Assembly (NCBI GenBank): GCA_024655825.1 | Contig: JANLFJ010000010.1 | Span: forward strand, 1 to 64,000 | Reading direction: 5' to 3' | Origin: Peptococcaceae bacterium | Lineage (GTDB): Bacteria > Bacillota > Peptococcia > DRI-13 > PHAD01 | Length of the DNA: 64,000 nucleotides | Shown: positions 26,219-34,443 of the stretch, piece after piece | Layout of the letters: each line of letters begins with the position of its first letter | How positions within the stretch are numbered: the first letter of the stretch is position 1 | The notes under the pieces: generated by a model | Databases searched by the model: none | The model's input: only the letters and a program-made list of their open reading frames with translations | Told to the model about the DNA's origin: nothing | Position numbers and translations under genes: made by a program

Positions 26219-26731
26219 ATGCCGGTGATAGACGTGACGCTGCTTGTTGTGCTCCTGATCTCCTGCTATACGGACCTCAGGTTTCAAAAAATCTACAATG
26301 CCCTTCTGTTTCCCCCGCTCCTGGGAGCACTTGTTTTGCACTGCCTGTCTGGAGGCATGGGGGGGCTCTTTTTTTCCTTGAAAGGCCTGGCCCTGGGGAT
26401 GGCGCTCCTGTTCCCGCCTTACCTGTTGGGAGGCATGGGAGCCGGGGACGTTAAGCTCCTCGGGCTGGTAGGCGCCCTCAAAGGAGCGCAGTTTGTTTTT
26501 GCCAGTTTCCTTTTGGCCGCCCTTTTAGGCGGAGTCATGTCTTTGCTGGTGCTGGCCTGCCGCGGCCAGCTGGCCAGGGGACTGAAGAAAACCGGGCAGG
26601 GTTTGAAAACGGCATTCTTTTCAAGGTTCACGGTCTGGAATTTTGCCAGTTTGGAAGAAGAAAACGCCGACAGTTTTCCTTACGGCCTGGCCATAGCAGC
26701 GGGGGCCCTGGCGGCTTTGATGGTGGCCTAA
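26219..26731 (+). CDS. tadV: Prepilin peptidase (TadV/CpaA, A24 family)
   Basis: The 170-residue membrane peptidase has the two catalytic Asp: SCYTDLRFQKIYN (residues about 17-29) and GMGAGDVKLLGLVG. Several hydrophobic segments surround them. It cleaves the leader of Flp and TadE-like pilins at the membrane. I chose the ATG at 26219 because AAAGGAG lies 8 bases ahead. An upstream ATG at 26195 has no ribosome site. Confidence 0.88.
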   Translation: MPVIDVTLLVVLLISCYTDLRFQKIYNALLFPPLLGALVLHCLSGGMGGLFFSLKGLALGMALLFPPYLLGGMGAGDVKLLGLVGALKGAQFVFASFLLAALLGGVMSLLVLACRGQLARGLKKTGQGLKTAFFSRFTVWNFASLEEENADSFPYGLAIAAGALAALMVA

Positions 26732-26732
26732 G

Positions 26733-27128
26733 ATGCTGAAAAGATTTCTTAAGTGCGGCAGGGGCCAGGCGGCAGTCGAATTCGCCCTGGTCATCCCGGT
26801 GCTGTTGCTTCTTTTATTCGGGATTGTGGAGTTTGGCCGCATATTTGGCGCCAGCCTTATTGTGGCCCACAGCGCCCGCGAGGGAGCAAGGCTTGGTTCG
26901 ATGGGCGCTTCCGACAGCGAGATCATCCTGCGCGTGGAAGAAGCGGCAGCATCTTTGGATGCGGATCTGCTGGATATAGAGATAACTCCAGACGAGGCCG
27001 GGAGGGAAACAGGAACGCCCATTCGCGTTCATGTGGCTTATCCCGTTACGGTGTACGCGCCCTTTATTTCGATAATAACTGGGCAAACCGTAACGGTTCA
27101 ATCCGATATGGTAATGAGAGTGGAATAA
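26733..27128 (+). CDS. tadE: TadE-like pseudopilin
   Basis: The 131-residue protein starts with a short basic leader and GQAAVEFALVIPVLLLLLFG, the TadE prepilin signature with the Glu in VEF. A periplasm-side domain of about 90 residues follows (IVAHSAREGARLGSMGAS, PVTVYAPFISIITGQ). TadE pseudopilins are needed for Flp pilus assembly. The gene begins one base after the stop codon of tadV. Confidence 0.88.
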   Translation: MLKRFLKCGRGQAAVEFALVIPVLLLLLFGIVEFGRIFGASLIVAHSAREGARLGSMGASDSEIILRVEEAAASLDADLLDIEITPDEAGRETGTPIRVHVAYPVTVYAPFISIITGQTVTVQSDMVMRVE

Positions 27129-27183
27129 AAAAAGGACCTGCAATTGCCGGCAGCTGCCGGCATGAGCCGGAGGGTGAAGTGAT

Positions 27184-27900
27184 TTGAAAAACAAGCATGT
27201 AATCGCGCTTTCCATCCTGTTTGGACTTCTTACGGCATACCTGATCTATGATTACCTGACCAAAGTTGAGAGGTCCATGAACAATGTCCAGTACGGCGAG
27301 GTGGTGATGGCGGCGGCGGACATCCCGGCCCAAACGCTGGTCACCGGCGAGATGCTCCAGGTGAAAAAGGTTGCCGCGGAGTACATCCACCCACTGGCCG
27401 CCCGCAAGAAGGAGGAGGTTATCGGGCGTATTACGGTGGCGCCTGTGGCAGCGGGCGAGCAGGTTCTCAAAAAAAGGCTCGCGGGTCCCAGCGAGGCCAA
27501 GCACGGGCTGTCTTACCTCATACCGGCCGGCAAGCGCGCGGTTACGGTGGCTGTAGACGATGTGAGCGGCATTTCGGGCCTGATCAGGCCGGGCGACCGC
27601 GTTGACGTGGCCGCCACCGTGAGCATTCCCGGAGAAAGGGAACAAAAAGAAATTCCCTACACCCTGGTTATTCTGCAGGACCTGCAGGTGCTGGCGGTGG
27701 GCAAGACGCTGGAAGACAAAAGCGAAGGTCAAACCCCGCTCGAATACAAGACCGTAACCCTGGCTGTTACCGTTGAGCAGTCCCAACCCCTGGTCCTGGC
27801 CAGCCAGAGAGGAAGCATCCGCCTGATGCTTCGCTCGCCTGTCGACAGCAGCCTGGTGGATACTGCTCCCTACAGGGCGGAACATTTTCTTACCCGTTAA
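27184..27900 (+). CDS. cpaB: CpaB/RcpC pilus assembly protein
   Basis: The 238-residue protein has an N-terminal membrane anchor (HVIALSILFGLLTAYLI) and a SAF domain (VVMAAADIPAQTLVTGEMLQ, then LIPAGKRAVTVAVDDVSGIS, GLIRPGDRVDVAATV). In diderms RcpC sits with the secretin. Here no secretin is present, so it probably acts as a scaffold on the outer face. It starts with TTG, with GGAGGGTGAAG upstream. Confidence 0.88.
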   Translation: MKNKHVIALSILFGLLTAYLIYDYLTKVERSMNNVQYGEVVMAAADIPAQTLVTGEMLQVKKVAAEYIHPLAARKKEEVIGRITVAPVAAGEQVLKKRLAGPSEAKHGLSYLIPAGKRAVTVAVDDVSGISGLIRPGDRVDVAATVSIPGEREQKEIPYTLVILQDLQVLAVGKTLEDKSEGQTPLEYKTVTLAVTVEQSQPLVLASQRGSIRLMLRSPVDSSLVDTAPYRAEHFLTR

Positions 27901-27937
27901 AGTAAAGAACATTCTTCATGACCGGGAGGTAACCGGA

Positions 27938-29140
27938 ATGGAAGCCATACGCGTTCTGGTGGTTGATGACATAGCTGAAACCAGGGACAACATCCGCCGC
28001 CTTCTTTCTTTTGACAGGGACCTGGCCGTGGTCGGCGAAGCCCGCGACGGGGTGGAGGCCGTGCAAAAGGCGGCGGCTCTGGATCCCGACGTGGTGCTGA
28101 TGGATGTGAATATGCCCAGGCTGAATGGCCTTGCGGCCGCGGAGAAAATCATGCAGAATCAACAGGGTTGTTCCGTCATCTTCCTGAGCGTGCAGGATGA
28201 GGCCGAATACCTTCGCAAGGCCATGGCCGCGGGGGCCCGTGATTACCTGGTGAAACCTTTCCAGGGGGAAGAATTGATAAGCGCCATAAAAAGGGTTTAC
28301 TTGCTGGAAAGCAGGCGGGCCGCTCCCGGCGAGGACAAAACCGCGGGGAAAGAAAAGCCCCAGGTGATAACAGTTTTCGGCACCAAGGGCGGCGTGGGGA
28401 AAACGACCATCGCCGTAAACACGGCCGTGCTGCTGGCCCAGGCCAAGAAAAAAGTGGCCGTTGTGGACCTGGACCTGCAGTTCGGCGACATTTCCGTTTT
28501 TCTGAACCTCCTGCCCGGACGCACGATCGCCGAGCTGGCCCAGGAAGGCAGCGAGTTTGATCTTGACCTGGTCGAATCGTACATGATCCCCCACCTCTCG
28601 GGGGTCAGGGTTCTTCCCGCGCCGGGCCGGCCGGAACATGCCGAACTGGTGACCGTTGCCCAGGTGGAGAGGGTCATTGCCGTTTTAAAAACCAGTTACG
28701 ACTATGTGATCATCGATACGCCCCCCGTGTTCAACGATACGAATTTGAGCGCCCTGGACCTTTCCACCCAAATTTTTCTCGTCCTTGCCCTTGACCTGGC
28801 CACGATCAAGAACGTCAAGCTCAGCCTGGAGCTGATGCAGTCCCTGCACCATCTCGGCAAGACCAAACTGCTTCTCAACAGGGCCTCGGACGATGTCGGC
28901 ATAAAAATAAAAACGGCCGAAGAAATACTCGACTTCCTGATAGCCGCCCAGATACCCAGCGACGGCAGGCTTTGCGTCTCGGCCCTGAACAGGGGTATTC
29001 CCTTTGTTCTTTCGGCCCCGGGAGCAAAGATAAGCCAGGCCATGCGCTCCGTATCAGAACTGATCATCAACGACCGGGGGTACCAGGAAGACCTGAAAGA
29101 AAAAAGGAAAGAAAGCTTCCTGGGCAGGCTGTTCAAGTGA
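27938..29140 (+). CDS. tadZ: TadZ/CpaE pilus localisation ATPase with receiver domain
   Basis: The 400-residue protein has an N-terminal response-regulator receiver and a C-terminal ParA/MinD-type ATPase. The receiver keeps VLVVDDIAETRDNIRRLL, the phospho-Asp in VVLMDVNMPRLNG, and Lys in YLVKPFQGE. The ATPase has FGTKGGVGKTTIAVNTAVL (deviant Walker A) and DYVIIDTPPVF. TadZ places the pilus machine in the cell. Many TadZ receivers are degenerate; this one looks phosphorylatable, which would let a kinase control pilus placement. That last point is inference. Confidence 0.9.
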   Translation: MEAIRVLVVDDIAETRDNIRRLLSFDRDLAVVGEARDGVEAVQKAAALDPDVVLMDVNMPRLNGLAAAEKIMQNQQGCSVIFLSVQDEAEYLRKAMAAGARDYLVKPFQGEELISAIKRVYLLESRRAAPGEDKTAGKEKPQVITVFGTKGGVGKTTIAVNTAVLLAQAKKKVAVVDLDLQFGDISVFLNLLPGRTIAELAQEGSEFDLDLVESYMIPHLSGVRVLPAPGRPEHAELVTVAQVERVIAVLKTSYDYVIIDTPPVFNDTNLSALDLSTQIFLVLALDLATIKNVKLSLELMQSLHHLGKTKLLLNRASDDVGIKIKTAEEILDFLIAAQIPSDGRLCVSALNRGIPFVLSAPGAKISQAMRSVSELIINDRGYQEDLKEKRKESFLGRLFK

Positions 29141-29154
29141 GGGGTGACTGCGCT

Positions 29155-30519
29155 GTGTCTCTTTTAAAGCGGCTGGAAAAAGAAAAAGGAACGCGCGCCT
29201 TCCCGGGGGCGGGCGGAACCAGTCACGGCGACGCTAAGGCGGTGGACCCCTTCCGGGATTTCAAGCTCAGGGTCCACCAGGAAGTAATTGAAACGATGGA
29301 CAGGGAGTTAAAAGAAAACCGGGACAAGAACAAGCCCGTAATGGCGCCCGGAGAACTGGGCTGCCGGATCGAAGAAATGGTCAACGCGATCCTGGACCGG
29401 GAAGCATCCAATCTCACCAGGGTTGAAAGGCAGCGGGTCACAGCGGAAATAATGGACGAAGTTTTGGGCCTTGGTCCAATCGAGCAGCTGATCAAGGACC
29501 CCGAAATCTCGGAAGTGATGGTGAACGGTCCACATCAGATTTTTGTCGAGCGAAAAGGCCGGCTGGAAAAAGTGAATGCCTGCTTTCGCGATAACGAACA
29601 CGTTATGCGCATTATCGATAAAATAGTCTCGCCCCTCGGCCGGCGAATCGACGAATCGATGCCCATGGTGGACGCCCGCCTGCCCGACGGTTCCCGCGTC
29701 AATGCCGTAATCCCGCCCCTGTCTTTAATCGGGCCGGTCATCACCATCCGCAAGTTTTCCCGCGACCCCTTGACGATACACGACCTGATCCGTTTCGGAA
29801 CCCTGACTCCCCAAATGGCCGCCTTTCTGGAAGCCTGCGTCAGGGGTCGATTGAACATCGTCATTTCCGGCGGGACGAGCAGCGGTAAGACCAGCACCTT
29901 GAACGTCCTCTCCTCGTTCATTCCCGGAAATGAACGCATCGTGACGATTGAAGACGCCGCCGAACTGCAGCTACGCCAGGAACACGTCATCACCATGGAG
30001 AGCCGGCCGCCCAACATTGAGGGGAAGGGCGAGATCACCATCCGCGATCTGGTCCGCAATTCCTTGCGAATGAGGCCGGACCGGATAGTCATCGGTGAAG
30101 TCCGCTCGGGCGAGGCCCTGGATATGCTGCAGGCCATGAATACGGGGCATAACGGCTCGCTCACCACGGGACACGCCAACTCGCCGCGGGACATGCTGGC
30201 CCGGCTGGAGACCATGGTCCTCATGGCCGGGATGGACCTGCCGGTGCGCGCCATCAGGGAACAGATGGCTTCGGCCATAGACTTGATCGTCCACCAGGCC
30301 CGGCTCCGCGACGGCAGCCGAAAAATAACGAGCATTACCGAAGTCCTGGGGATGGAGGGTGAAGTGATTACCCTGCAGGACATCTACCGATTCGAGAGCG
30401 AGGGTTCTGACGACCGCGGCCGCTTAAAAGGACGCTTCAGGGCTACCGGCGTAAGGCCCAGGTGCGCGGACAAGCTCCTGCTGGCGGGAGTGGTCCTTCC
30501 CGATGACCTGTTCATTTGA
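29155..30519 (+). CDS. tadA: TadA/CpaF pilus ATPase
   Basis: The 454-residue secretion ATPase has MVNGPHQIFVERKGRLEK, then ISGGTSSGKTSTLNVLSSFI (Walker A), VTIEDAAELQL (Asp box), RPDRIVIGEVRSGEALDMLQ (Walker B), and NTGHNGSLTTGHANSP (His box). It powers pilus assembly at the membrane. I chose the GTG at 29155, 8 bases after GAGGGGTGA. The frame is open for another 60 codons upstream into tadZ, but that stretch has no ribosome site and is the tadZ sequence in another frame. Confidence 0.92.
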   Translation: MSLLKRLEKEKGTRAFPGAGGTSHGDAKAVDPFRDFKLRVHQEVIETMDRELKENRDKNKPVMAPGELGCRIEEMVNAILDREASNLTRVERQRVTAEIMDEVLGLGPIEQLIKDPEISEVMVNGPHQIFVERKGRLEKVNACFRDNEHVMRIIDKIVSPLGRRIDESMPMVDARLPDGSRVNAVIPPLSLIGPVITIRKFSRDPLTIHDLIRFGTLTPQMAAFLEACVRGRLNIVISGGTSSGKTSTLNVLSSFIPGNERIVTIEDAAELQLRQEHVITMESRPPNIEGKGEITIRDLVRNSLRMRPDRIVIGEVRSGEALDMLQAMNTGHNGSLTTGHANSPRDMLARLETMVLMAGMDLPVRAIREQMASAIDLIVHQARLRDGSRKITSITEVLGMEGEVITLQDIYRFESEGSDDRGRLKGRFRATGVRPRCADKLLLAGVVLPDDLFI

Positions 30520-30532
30520 GGAGAGGGTTTGG

Positions 30533-31507
30533 ATGGAAATCCGGTTTATCGTGATGAGCGCCTGCGGCTTTGTTTCCGTGACTTCCGGGATTTTCGGCCT
30601 CTACTTGTTGGCGACCAGGGAAAGGCGCAGGCTGCAGGAACGGCTGGAAAAAATGACTGACCTCAGTTGGAGGAAAAGGCAGGAAGAACCGGCGGGAAAA
30701 GAGCAGGGGACGGGCCTGGGCGCCGTTTTGGGCCGCGCCGGGCGGTTCCTTTTCCGGAAAGGGATGACCAAAAAAATCGAGGAGCAGCTTGCCGCGGCTG
30801 GCCTTCCCCTGCGCGGGGAAGAATTCCTGGCCGCCTGGGCGTTCTGTGCCCTGGTCCCGGTTTCCGCCGCCCGCCTGGTCACATCAAACCTGGTCTTCGT
30901 CCTGCTCGTTTACCTTGCAGGGGTGCTGGCGCCTCTTTTGTTCATCGGTTCAGCCAGGCGGAAGAGGCAAAAAAAATTCAACCAGCAGATGAGCGATTCA
31001 CTTTCCATTATGTCCAACGCGCTCAGGGCCGGGTTCAGTTTTGTCCAGTCAATGGAGGTGGTGAGCCGCGAAATGCCCGAACCGGTGGCCGGGGAGTTCG
31101 CCCGCACCTGCCGGGAAATAAGCCTGGGGACATCGGTGGAAGAAGCCCTGCAGAAGATGGTAAAAAGGGTAGCCAGCGCCGACCTTGACCTGCTGGTGAC
31201 AGCCGTATTGATCCAGCGGCAGGTTGGAGGGAACCTGGCCGAAATACTGGACAACATATCCTGCACCATCCGCGAGCGCATCCGCATCCAGGGCGAGATC
31301 CGCACCCTGACGGCCCAGGGCAGGATTTCCGGGATAATAATCGGGCTGCTTCCTCCCGCCTTGATTATCCTTTTGCTCCTGATCAACCCCGGCTACCTGC
31401 TGCCCCTGTTTAAAACGCGGGCCGGTCATCTCATGCTGGCCGGCGGCGTTTTTGCCGAAGCGGCAGGGGTGTTGCTGATCAAAAAGATCGTCAGCATCGA
31501 CTACTAG
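30533..31507 (+). CDS. tadB: TadB pilus inner-membrane platform protein
   Basis: The protein of about 324 residues has an N-terminal membrane segment, then a cytosolic domain and a T2SS-F region: SLSIMSNALRAGFSFVQSME, RTCREISLGTSVEEALQKM, and IQRQVGGNLAEILDNISCTI. Two further membrane segments follow at the C-terminus. I chose the ATG at 30533, with GAGGAGAGGG 7 bases upstream, over an in-frame ATG at 30503. TadB and TadC form the membrane base for the TadA motor. Confidence 0.9.
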   Translation: MEIRFIVMSACGFVSVTSGIFGLYLLATRERRRLQERLEKMTDLSWRKRQEEPAGKEQGTGLGAVLGRAGRFLFRKGMTKKIEEQLAAAGLPLRGEEFLAAWAFCALVPVSAARLVTSNLVFVLLVYLAGVLAPLLFIGSARRKRQKKFNQQMSDSLSIMSNALRAGFSFVQSMEVVSREMPEPVAGEFARTCREISLGTSVEEALQKMVKRVASADLDLLVTAVLIQRQVGGNLAEILDNISCTIRERIRIQGEIRTLTAQGRISGIIIGLLPPALIILLLLINPGYLLPLFKTRAGHLMLAGGVFAEAAGVLLIKKIVSIDY

Positions 31508-31545
31508 ACGGAAGACGAATTATCCGGTTTTGTGGGGAGAAAACG

Positions 31546-32475
31546 ATGGCTCTTATTGTCTTTTCCACATTTTTATTCGCTTTTACCATCGGCCTGGCCA
31601 TGTTCCGGGGTATGTTGAGGGACAGGGAACTGCTCGCCCGGCGCTTGGAAAAGTACACAAAAAGCCTGCGGCAAAAAAGGCGCGAGGAAGAAGATATCCT
31701 GAACAGGCCGTTTTCGGAACGGGTGGTGCGGCCGGTCATAGCGCAGCTTTCCCTTGCCCTGGCGCGCCTGACTCCTTCCAGGAACAGGCGCAAACTGCAG
31801 CAGGTCCTCCAGCAGGCGGGGAACCCGGGCGGCCTGAAAGCCCATGAATTCATGGCCCTCCAGTACATGTTCGCCCTTATTTTGATGCTGGGAGCCTGGC
31901 TTTTTGCCTGGCTGGCCCGAAAAGGGCCAGGCGGCCAGGTCTTCTTTACGGTATCGGCGGGGGTATGCGCCAGCCTGGCCGGCAGGGCCTACCTTAATTC
32001 CAGGGTGAGAAAGAGGAAAGCGATAATCCAAAAAGAACTCCCCGACGCCATGGACCTCCTGACCGTGAGCGTCGAAGCCGGCCTGGGATTCGACGCTGCT
32101 CTTATGCAGGTGGTCGATAAATTCAAAGGGGTCCTGGCGGGCGAGTTCCGGATAACGCTGCAGGAACTGCGGATGGGCAGGTCGAGGCGTGAGGCGCTGA
32201 AAGACATGAGCAGCAGGACCGGAGTCGAGGACCTGCAGGCTTTCGTGGGCGCCATGATCCAGGCTGACCAGCTGGGAGTTCCCATTACCAGGATTTTACG
32301 GGCCCAGTCCGAACAGATACGAGCGAAGAGGCGGCAGCGCGTGGAAGAAAAGGCCATGAAGGCGCCTGTCAAGATGCTGTTTCCCCTGGTTTTCTTCATC
32401 TTTCCCAGCATCTTCATCGTTTTGCTTGGTCCTGCCGCCCTCAAGATTTTCAGTTTCCTGGCGAACAGGTTTTAG
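31546..32475 (+). CDS. tadC: TadC pilus inner-membrane platform protein
   Basis: The 309-residue protein pairs with TadB. It has a first membrane segment (FSTFLFAFTIGLAMFRGML), two central segments (ALQYMFALILMLGAWLFAWL), the T2SS-F domain (LPDAMDLLTVSVEAGLGFD, QELRMGRSRREALKDM, VGAMIQADQLGVPITRIL), and a C-terminal segment (LFPLVFFIFPSIFIVLLGPA). It is the last gene of the Tad set here. No TadD, TadG/TadF or secretin gene is in the window. Confidence 0.9.
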   Translation: MALIVFSTFLFAFTIGLAMFRGMLRDRELLARRLEKYTKSLRQKRREEEDILNRPFSERVVRPVIAQLSLALARLTPSRNRRKLQQVLQQAGNPGGLKAHEFMALQYMFALILMLGAWLFAWLARKGPGGQVFFTVSAGVCASLAGRAYLNSRVRKRKAIIQKELPDAMDLLTVSVEAGLGFDAALMQVVDKFKGVLAGEFRITLQELRMGRSRREALKDMSSRTGVEDLQAFVGAMIQADQLGVPITRILRAQSEQIRAKRRQRVEEKAMKAPVKMLFPLVFFIFPSIFIVLLGPAALKIFSFLANRF

Positions 32476-32543
32476 AAGCAAAAGGCGCGGGATGACTGGC
32501 AAGACAGCCGTGCCGGTACCCGGCGTGCACAAGGGGGGAATAA

Positions 32544-32897
32544 ATTATCAACAAAACAGTCATAATGAAGGGGGGAGAAGTTCTCGGCTGGAATATTCGC
32601 GTGGCCGATACTTTTTTCCGGCGCCTGACCGGGCTTTGGGGAAAAAGGAAGCTGTTCCCGGGAGAGGGGCTGCTGTTGGTGCCCTGCCGGCAGGTGCACA
32701 CCTGGTTTATGTCTTTCCCTGTCGATCTGGTCTTCCTGGACAGGAAAGGGAAGATTGTCGAACTTGCTGCCGGTTTGCCGCCCTGGAAGATAAGCCCCCG
32801 CGCAAGGGGCGGCTTCCAGGTCCTGGAGCTGCCGCAGGGGACAATCGAGGAGTTCGGGCTGCAAAGGAATGACGTGCTCGAAGTGCTCAGGGTCTAA
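32544..32897 (+). CDS. DUF192 family protein, probably starting with ATT
   Basis: The protein of about 117 residues carries DUF192 features: VADTFFRRLTGLWGKRKL, LLLVPCRQVHTWFMSFPVDL, VFLDRKGKIVELA, and LELPQGTIEEFGLQRND. The start needs comment. The ATG at 32565 has no ribosome site. A frame starting at the ATT at 32544, directly after a stop codon, gives IINKTVIMKGGE, and the INKT stretch is usual at the start of DUF192 proteins. The site AAGGGGGGAA (32531-32540) lies just ahead of the ATT. The function of the family is unclear. Confidence 0.75.
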   Translation: MINKTVIMKGGEVLGWNIRVADTFFRRLTGLWGKRKLFPGEGLLLVPCRQVHTWFMSFPVDLVFLDRKGKIVELAAGLPPWKISPRARGGFQVLELPQGTIEEFGLQRNDVLEVLRV

Positions 32898-32995
32898 AAT
32901 GTGCTACAAAAATTTACAATTTACGTATACTATACTAAATGATGGCAATACTACTAACAACAACTAATTAAATTCCAGTAAGGAGGAATTAGCCA

Positions 32996-33739
32996 GTGGA
33001 AATGCAGTTGTTGTTAGAAAAGACCAGGATACTGCACCAGTTGCTCCAGAAGTCGGCAGGACAGGCCTTGGATTTCAACGCTATCGCCGGGGAACTCTCC
33101 CGCATGATCGAATCCAGCGTGTATATCGTGGGAAAAAACGGGAAAGTGCTGGGCAAAGGAGAGACCACTTCCGTCAGGGGGGGCCTTTTTCACCCCGATG
33201 AGCTGAAGGACGGCCAGTTCAGCGAAAGCAGCCAGCAGTGGCTGTTTGGTTTTACCCACACCGAAGTCAACCTGGTTCCCAAGGATACCGGCTTTTATTG
33301 CATCCTGGCCCCTGTATTCGGCAGCGGCGAGAGGATGGGTACTGTCGTCTATGCCCGGGAAGGCCAGCCCTATTCTCCGGCCGAAACAATCCTGGCCGAG
33401 TACGGCGCCAGCGTAGCGGGCATGCAGATTCTGAGGAACGCCAGCGAGCGCCTGGAAACTGAAGCCAGGAAAAAGACCGTGGTGCAGCTGGCCCTGGAGG
33501 TGCTTTCCTATTCGGAATTGGAGGCCGTCAAGTACATTTTCAGCGAGATAGAAGGCAGCGAGGGCTTCCTGGTTGCCAGCAAGCTGGCGGAGGAGTACAA
33601 GCTGACCCGTTCCGTCATCGTGAACGCCCTCAGGAAACTGGAAAGCGCCGGGGTCATCGATGCGCGCTCCCTCGGCATGAAAGGGACTTACATCAAGGTC
33701 TTGAACGATTTTCTCTACGAACAACTGGCCCAGATTTAA
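32996..33739 (+). CDS. codY: CodY GTP- and branched-chain amino acid-sensing global repressor
   Basis: The 247-residue protein has a GAF domain (residues about 1-155: LLEKTRILHQLLQKS, RMIESSVYIVGKNGKVLG) and a winged helix-turn-helix (FLVASKLAEEYKLTRSVIVN, ALRKLESAGVIDARSLGMKG). The match to CodY is clear in both halves. It represses nitrogen and carbon genes when GTP and branched-chain amino acids are high. It starts with GTG after AAGGAGGAA. It is not in the usual codVWXY cluster, and no clear promoter or self-binding site was found ahead of it. Confidence 0.93.
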   Translation: MEMQLLLEKTRILHQLLQKSAGQALDFNAIAGELSRMIESSVYIVGKNGKVLGKGETTSVRGGLFHPDELKDGQFSESSQQWLFGFTHTEVNLVPKDTGFYCILAPVFGSGERMGTVVYAREGQPYSPAETILAEYGASVAGMQILRNASERLETEARKKTVVQLALEVLSYSELEAVKYIFSEIEGSEGFLVASKLAEEYKLTRSVIVNALRKLESAGVIDARSLGMKGTYIKVLNDFLYEQLAQI

Positions 33740-33745
33740 TAGGCC

Positions 33746-33801
33746 GCAAGCGAAAAATAATCCCCGCCATATTAGCCAGGCGGGGATTATTTTTCGCTTG
33801 C
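33746..33801. terminator. Perfect 23-bp inverted repeat after codY, probable two-way terminator
   Basis: Arms 33746-33768 and 33779-33801 are exactly complementary, with a 10-base loop. Within the stem TCCCCGCC/GGCGGGGA is flanked by A and T runs, so it has the features of a terminator in both directions. The 23-bp perfect stem is longer than usual. Confidence 0.75.
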
Positions 33802-33953
33802 CTTCTTTTCTGCTTTGCTGTCGCTGTCCACTTCCTGCCATGAAAGTGAGTGGCGACAGCATCTGCATGTAAAGCATCCGTACGGCTTAGATCAACAGGT
33901 GGTGGAAAACCAGTTGTATATTGCGTTAGCTTAATAACACGCCACAATAAACA

Positions 33954-34070
33954 TTAGGGGTTTTTCAAGGTCTGGTTGTGTTCTCCAATATTCCGCAGTA
34001 AAATCCCCTCTTCTGTATATTCCCAGGTCATCCGGATGTCCATGGTAATAGTTGCCTCAAATTTCCTACT
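33954..34070 (-). pseudogene. C-terminal remnant of a RelE/YafQ-type toxin
   Basis: Read on the minus strand, the last about 35 codons give TITMDIRMTWEYTEEGILLR, then NIGEHNQTLKNP and a stop. This looks like the end of RelE-superfamily mRNA interferases (the beta-strand DIRxTWEY and the Arg/Gly/His strand). Upstream on this strand the frame runs antisense through the HicB remnant, so the N-terminal two thirds are missing. I saw no antitoxin beside it. The fragment is too short to be functional. Confidence 0.5.
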
Positions 34071-34436
34071 TGTATTTCGGCAGGATGGAGCCCCGAAGAA
34101 GCATTGAAAAATGCAAAAGAAGTGCTGGCCCTCCATTTGTATGGGATGGAGCAAGAAAAACTGGATATACCAGAACCTACACGGATCGAAGATGTAAAAA
34201 TTGAAAAGGGCCAGACCCTGGCACTGGTGGAGGTATTTATGCCGCTGTACAGGATTGAGATGGCACAAAAGCTGGTCCGAAAGCAGATTACGCTGCCGGC
34301 ATGGCTTTGTAAGTTGGCCGACCAAGCTAACATTAATTATTCAATGGTATGCCAGGATGCTCTTATTAATGCTTTGGGAATTAATCCGGATGAGCATCAA
34401 CGGCTGCGCATTTTTCGGTTGCCAAACAAAAAATGA
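34056..34436 (+). pseudogene. HicB-type antitoxin lacking its N-terminus
   Basis: In this frame, FPTCISAGWSPEEALKNAKE is the second half of a HicB domain, followed by VLALHLYGMEQEKLDIPEPT and a C-terminal arc-type DNA-binding part (RKQITLPAWLCKLADQANIN, YSMVCQDALINALGI). The usual first 25 residues with the N-terminal strand are gone, and a TTG at 34104 is the first start codon. No HicA toxin gene lies next to it. The break point meets the RelE remnant of the other strand at about 34060, so a rearrangement joined pieces of two modules. It may still be a small DNA-binding protein. Confidence 0.6.
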
Positions 34437-34443
34437 ATTGAAT

